This document shows, piece by piece, positions 60,491 to 64,000 of a stretch of 64,000 bases of DNA. Location: NCBI GenBank assembly GCA_018262855.1, contig JADFDO010000004.1, positions 1 to 64,000 on the forward strand, read 5' to 3'. The notes below the pieces were generated by a model. That model was not told the origin of the DNA. It saw nothing but the letters and a program-made list of their open reading frames with translations, and searched no databases. Made by a program: the position numbers and the translations under genes. How positions within the stretch are numbered: the stretch's first letter is position 1; every line of letters begins with the position of its first letter. The DNA comes from Methanolinea sp. Its GTDB lineage: Archaea; Halobacteriota; Methanomicrobia; Methanomicrobiales; Methanospirillaceae.

Positions 60491-61783
60491 TCATACGGGT
60501 ATTTCCATCATGTCCTGCCCGATAATCAGTCTCCCGGTGAAATTATCCTTCGCCCGCAAAAGGTGCGAAATCGGGGTATTGCCGGGCACAATATGGTTGA
60601 GCACGAGCGTGTCAACACTGCAGTTGCTCGCGACCGACCCGACCGCATCTATGGGGGTATGAGCAGTCAGGAGATGCGTCTTTAATGCAAACGCAGGGGT
60701 ATTTTGATCGGGATCCCCCATCCTTTCATCGATCCAGGCCCGATCAATGACCTCATGCACGAGGATGTCGGCCCCGTCTGCAAGTTTCTCCAGGTTCCCC
60801 CTGGTATCCGGACCGGTATCGCCAGAGAATACCACCGATCCCTCCCGGGTGTCAAAGCGGTAGGCAAATGCCGGGTATACCTGGTGATGATCGACGAGGG
60901 TCGCGGTCACCACCACATTCTCATCCCTGTATACTTCAAAGGGATCCATTGCTGCGCAGGTCGTCCCGTTGCCAAGATCCACGTCCGGGGCCGGGAAGTA
61001 AATATCCCCGGGATACGTTCCCCCTATCTCCCTGATCTCGACCAGTTTCGTGAAATCGCGGTAGGCATTGTCCAGTGTCATATCGTTGATCGTCTGGGCA
61101 TAGGCCTGCCAGATCAGGTTCGTCATCTGCCTGGTACCCGGTGTCGGGGTTACCAGCGAGGGATTCGCACTGTCCGTGTAGATGATCGTGCCGTTCCGGG
61201 CACGATAGTAGGATTTATCGATCTCAAGGGCACCCCTGTCAGCAGGCCCAACCACGATGAAGGGGACGATGGTGACATTCCCTGTCAAAGGGTCTGTCTT
61301 CGTTCCAAGGCCTGTACCCGGGCCTATGAGAAGGAGGGAGGGATAATCGGCGATATGGTCCTGGTGAAGGTGAGTGAAGAAGAGTGCTCTCGCATTCTCG
61401 AGGAACGTGGAGGTACCTGAATCGCTCTCTTGGGTATTGAAGGCCTGGGAAAGCCTCGATGTCGAACCCTGCCCGAGGTCTATGATGTAGATGGTATCCC
61501 CGACAATGAGGGCGGATGAGGAACTAGCCCGGTCCACTGCCGGGTACCAGGTCACTCCACCGGTGGTTCCGAGCAGCACGAGCCTCGTTTCGGAATCGTC
61601 ACCTCCCGGGGGATTGATTGGATAATAATTCCTGTCCGGCAGACCTTCCTGGAGATCACGCATCCGGGCGGGGACAGTCACTTTCTTCTCGCCGTCAACT
61701 GCGTTCGGAATAATGTCTCCGGCTGCACCTGCGGCAAGGATTGCAATCAGGATACACACGATCAGGATAATGGGAAATTTCAT
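60491..61783 (-). CDS. Secreted metallo-beta-lactamase-fold hydrolase
   Basis: A 430-residue protein from ATG 61783 with a signal peptide (residues about 1-22). The MBL metal motif is 'FFTHLHQDHIAD' (His138, His140, Asp142, His143), with a later Asp in 'VVFSGDTGPDTRG' and His in 'LVLNHIVPG'. The overall pattern is of the arylsulfatase/ribonuclease-Z-like MBL proteins, predicted to be exported. Reaction unknown. The longer frame upstream (to 62038) overlaps the divergent histidine-phosphatase gene and is not used. Divergent genes leave 193 bases for promoters. Confidence 0.88.
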   Translation of the reverse strand: MKFPIILIVCILIAILAAGAAGDIIPNAVDGEKKVTVPARMRDLQEGLPDRNYYPINPPGGDDSETRLVLLGTTGGVTWYPAVDRASSSSALIVGDTIYIIDLGQGSTSRLSQAFNTQESDSGTSTFLENARALFFTHLHQDHIADYPSLLLIGPGTGLGTKTDPLTGNVTIVPFIVVGPADRGALEIDKSYYRARNGTIIYTDSANPSLVTPTPGTRQMTNLIWQAYAQTINDMTLDNAYRDFTKLVEIREIGGTYPGDIYFPAPDVDLGNGTTCAAMDPFEVYRDENVVVTATLVDHHQVYPAFAYRFDTREGSVVFSGDTGPDTRGNLEKLADGADILVHEVIDRAWIDERMGDPDQNTPAFALKTHLLTAHTPIDAVGSVASNCSVDTLVLNHIVPGNTPISHLLRAKDNFTGRLIIGQDMMEIPV

Positions 61784-61976
61784 ACTGCACCCGTTTTTCC
61801 ACGATATGAGAACTTCTCGGGAAGGGGATGTTAATGGTTTCTTTGTTGATCTCCGGATCTCCAACCTCGGTGCAGGATCCTGTATAAAACAGGGATTGTG
61901 GTGTAATTGGTAGCAAGGTGCTTTTGACGAACCGAGGCATATTTCCCCTCTGCAATCCCAGATACTGTAACCACGA

Positions 61977-62660
61977 ATGAAACCCGGTGATTTTGTCCTC
62001 GATCTGTTGCAGGATACTGAATTGACAGGGAGGACCATCCTCCTCCTTCGTCATTCGAAGAGGGACTCCTTCCAGGGCGTCCCGGAGCACATACGCCCAA
62101 CGGTCGAGATCACCCCCGAGGGTGTCCGGATGGCAAGGGAATTCGGGGAGGCCCTCTCCGCCGTTGCTCCAGGCAGGCAGATCTTCCTCGGTCACACCGT
62201 CGCCCGCCGCTGCCAGATGACGGCTGAATGCATTGCCGAAGGCTATTCTGCCCCCGGAAATATCCACATGGTGGACTATCACCAGGAGATCGAAGAGCCT
62301 GTCGTAAATCTCTCCGACTTTGTCGCAATGAGGGAGGAACTCGGATGGCAGGCTCTCATGAAACAATGGCTCCTTGGGATGGTCCCCCTGACGGTCATGC
62401 AGGACCCACGAAGGTATTCCGATACACATCTTGCCAGGCTGCTTTCATTTCCCGGTATGGATGAAGGGGATGTATTTGCAGTAATCGCACACGACATTAC
62501 CCTCTTCCCGATCGTATACAGCGTGTTTGGAATGCCGGTCACCACGATCGACTTTTTAAACGGCGTTCTGATCTCTGCCAGGGAAAATATCGCTGAGATA
62601 CGGTTTGCGGATGCCGGATGTTCACTCAGGAAGGTACTCCCAAATCACGGTTCTGTGTGA
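61977..62660 (+). CDS. Histidine phosphatase (phosphoglycerate-mutase-like) family protein
   Basis: A 227-residue protein with the phospho-His motif 'LLLRHSKRDS' (catalytic His26, following Arg), and a second His region 'AVIAHDITLFP'. The Lys after the RH motif and the absence of a canonical 'RHGE' suggest the histidine-acid/SixA-like branch. Likely a cytosolic phosphatase or mutase; substrate unknown. Upstream region shared with the divergent secreted hydrolase. Confidence 0.83.
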   Translation: MKPGDFVLDLLQDTELTGRTILLLRHSKRDSFQGVPEHIRPTVEITPEGVRMAREFGEALSAVAPGRQIFLGHTVARRCQMTAECIAEGYSAPGNIHMVDYHQEIEEPVVNLSDFVAMREELGWQALMKQWLLGMVPLTVMQDPRRYSDTHLARLLSFPGMDEGDVFAVIAHDITLFPIVYSVFGMPVTTIDFLNGVLISARENIAEIRFADAGCSLRKVLPNHGSV

Positions 62661-62737
62661 GAGTCCTGATGATGAGTCCCGGAAGGCTGTAGACCAGGGT
62701 TCCATACCCCTACTGCAATTGAGAGGAGCCGAGCCGT

Positions 62738-63691
62738 TTATCGTTCGACTTCAAGGATACCCGGGACGGCCCGTGAGATATCCTCAACGATCGAATTCTT
62801 GATCTCCGCCCTCCTGGATGACGCGGTATAATATTTGACCACCATAAGAATCTGGTGCTTGTCGATATGGACAAAGACTGAAGGCTCTGTACCGATCTCA
62901 GGCATGAATTTTCTGTCGCCGAGCTGCTCAATCTCACGGGCCGCTTTTCCCTGGATCTCGACGGTATGCCTGTGCACGATATCAACAAGGAGTGCCCGGA
63001 TCCTCTGGATATCGGCAGAGAACGGCAGCGTGATCCGGATCTCATCGCCCATGAAGGAGAGTTCCCTGCTCGTATTGGTGATCGTTTCCCGAAAAAGGAT
63101 GCCGTTTGGGACGGTGACGATCTGCCCGGTGGCATGGTCCCCGGATTCCTCATCAAGTTTCATCAGGGTAGTCCGGAAGAACCCGACATCCATGACAGTC
63201 CCGTATACTCCCTTGACATGGATCCGATCCCCGATCCGGTACAACCGGGTGACGAGCAGCACAAGGCTCCCGACCATGTTCTGGATAAGATCACGGAGGG
63301 CAACGACAATGGCTCCCCAGATGATGCCGATGACAAGCACGATCTCCTTGGGGTCCTCAACCCATACCATAAGCCCGAGAAGGAGGCCCAGCCCGACGAG
63401 AATTGCGGAAAAGATCCTGACCGCAGTGAACCGGGATGCCTCATCCGGGAGTTTTCTGACAATCGCGTATACCCCGATCGAATAGAGAATGAGGATTAGG
63501 ACTGCAACCAGGAGCGTCGCAAAGATCTGTTCAAAGATGGAATTTGCAAAAGGGCTCTTGATGATGATCTTCACATCGGGGGCGATATTCTCAGACTCAA
63601 GGATCTCTGCAACGACCACCATCCCTATCATCACGCCGATAATAGAGAGAAGGAGCAGGAAATACCTCATCGGGAGGGTATATGATCGCAT
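62738..63691 (-). CDS. MscS-family mechanosensitive channel
   Basis: A 317-residue protein with four or five N-terminal transmembrane segments (about 5-30, 52-75, 90-110, 120-145). The MscS pore/beta region is visible as 'NMVGSLVLLVTRLYRIGDRIHVKG' (in part), 'GTVMDVGFFRTTLMKLDE' and 'VPNGILFRETITNTSR', followed by the soluble C-terminal chamber. It should release small solutes upon hypo-osmotic shock. An alternative ATG lies seven codons in (63670). It stands alone; convergent with the phosphatase gene. Confidence 0.9.
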   Translation of the reverse strand: MRSYTLPMRYFLLLLSIIGVMIGMVVVAEILESENIAPDVKIIIKSPFANSIFEQIFATLLVAVLILILYSIGVYAIVRKLPDEASRFTAVRIFSAILVGLGLLLGLMVWVEDPKEIVLVIGIIWGAIVVALRDLIQNMVGSLVLLVTRLYRIGDRIHVKGVYGTVMDVGFFRTTLMKLDEESGDHATGQIVTVPNGILFRETITNTSRELSFMGDEIRITLPFSADIQRIRALLVDIVHRHTVEIQGKAAREIEQLGDRKFMPEIGTEPSVFVHIDKHQILMVVKYYTASSRRAEIKNSIVEDISRAVPGILEVER

Positions 63692-63911
63692 GGTGCGTGG
63701 GATTTATCACACCTTCCCCCATGAATCTGTCTGTTTTTATCTGCACACCTCATGTCCTGAGAGGAAATGGGCGCCACAGTCACGAGAAGTCCATCAGGAA
63801 AAATGGTGATGATGGAGTTTCCGGGAAAGATACCTCTGGCTGTCCAGTAATGTGATCATGTGCCTTTTAAAATAAGGGATTTTCCCTGACACAGAGGGAT
63901 GAGAAAATGCT

Positions 63912-64000
63912 TCAATCAGGGAATTTCTTTCCTTTTGTCGAGTACCTTATGACTCCTTCAGGGCAGACGTCGGCACAGGTTGCACAGAGGATGCAGTCGG
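63912..64000 (-). CDS. Ferredoxin-like [4Fe-4S] protein, partial
   Basis: The minus strand at the right edge encodes the C-terminal end of a ferredoxin: 'DCILCATCADVCPEGVIRYS' (C-x2-C-x2-C-x3-C-P motif) before the stop codon at 63912-63914. The N-terminus lies outside the window. A 2x[4Fe-4S] or pyruvate:ferredoxin-type accessory subunit would fit, but cannot be decided from the part seen. Confidence 0.75.
   Translation of the reverse strand, partial: DCILCATCADVCPEGVIRYSTKGKKFPD

Overview
The window looks like a chromosomal segment of a methanogenic archaeon, most plausibly of the order Methanomicrobiales (Methanoregulaceae-like). This is an inference from gene content: multi-PAS histidine kinases of the archaeal type, large secreted proteins built from PKD domains and PQQ-type propeller blades, Thr-rich surface-protein linkers, AT-rich TATA-like elements upstream of starts, and an oxygen-sensitive nickel CO dehydrogenase. 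No rRNA, tRNA or CRISPR array was found.

Layout. 1-8.7 kb: a partial GNAT acetyltransferase, a phosphoribosyltransferase, an isochorismatase-like hydrolase, then three tandem secreted or anchored serine hydrolases (beta-lactamase/PBP4 fold) and a RimJ/RimL-type acetyltransferase. 8.9-15.3 kb: the metabolic centrepiece, a six-gene minus-strand operon encoding a CooF-like four-cluster ferredoxin, the CO dehydrogenase CooS, NuoE-, NuoF- and HoxU/NuoG-N-like subunits of a pyridine-nucleotide diaphorase, and the nickel-insertion ATPase CooC. Together they predict soluble CO oxidation coupled to NAD(P) (and possibly ferredoxin). 15.7-23.4 kb: alpha/beta hydrolase, flavodoxin, membrane protein, ABC exporter, a PKD surface protein, two methyltransferases and a GYD protein. 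23.6-31.3 kb: two related histidine kinases flanking an AbrB-like regulator paired with a double-flavodoxin oxidoreductase. 31.6-35.6 kb: nitroreductase, a STAS/kinase fusion, a DUF3795-like Cys-rich protein overlapping a GNAT gene.

35.6-42 kb is an accessory, surface-protein region: small membrane ORFs, a secreted protein made of 14-residue repeats, a protein with a poly-Thr linker, an intact IS1595-family insertion sequence with inverted repeats and a target duplication, and a PQQ/PKD protein. 42-49.8 kb: cupin, a Lon-like protease with a degenerate P-loop, flavin reductase, small lipoproteins, and an ABC-2 exporter pair. 50-59.7 kb: two sensory-type lipoproteins with Cache domains flank a 1,652-residue propeller/PKD protein that carries a recent exact 120-bp blade duplication, and an HNH nuclease gene. 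60.5-64 kb: secreted metallo-beta-lactamase-fold hydrolase, histidine phosphatase, MscS channel and the tail of a ferredoxin.

The most noteworthy item is the CooS-diaphorase operon. Secondary items are the STAS-kinase fusion, the 14-residue repeat protein, and evidence of module shuffling and blade duplication among the surface proteins. Functions are assigned by motif reading only; no database search was run.
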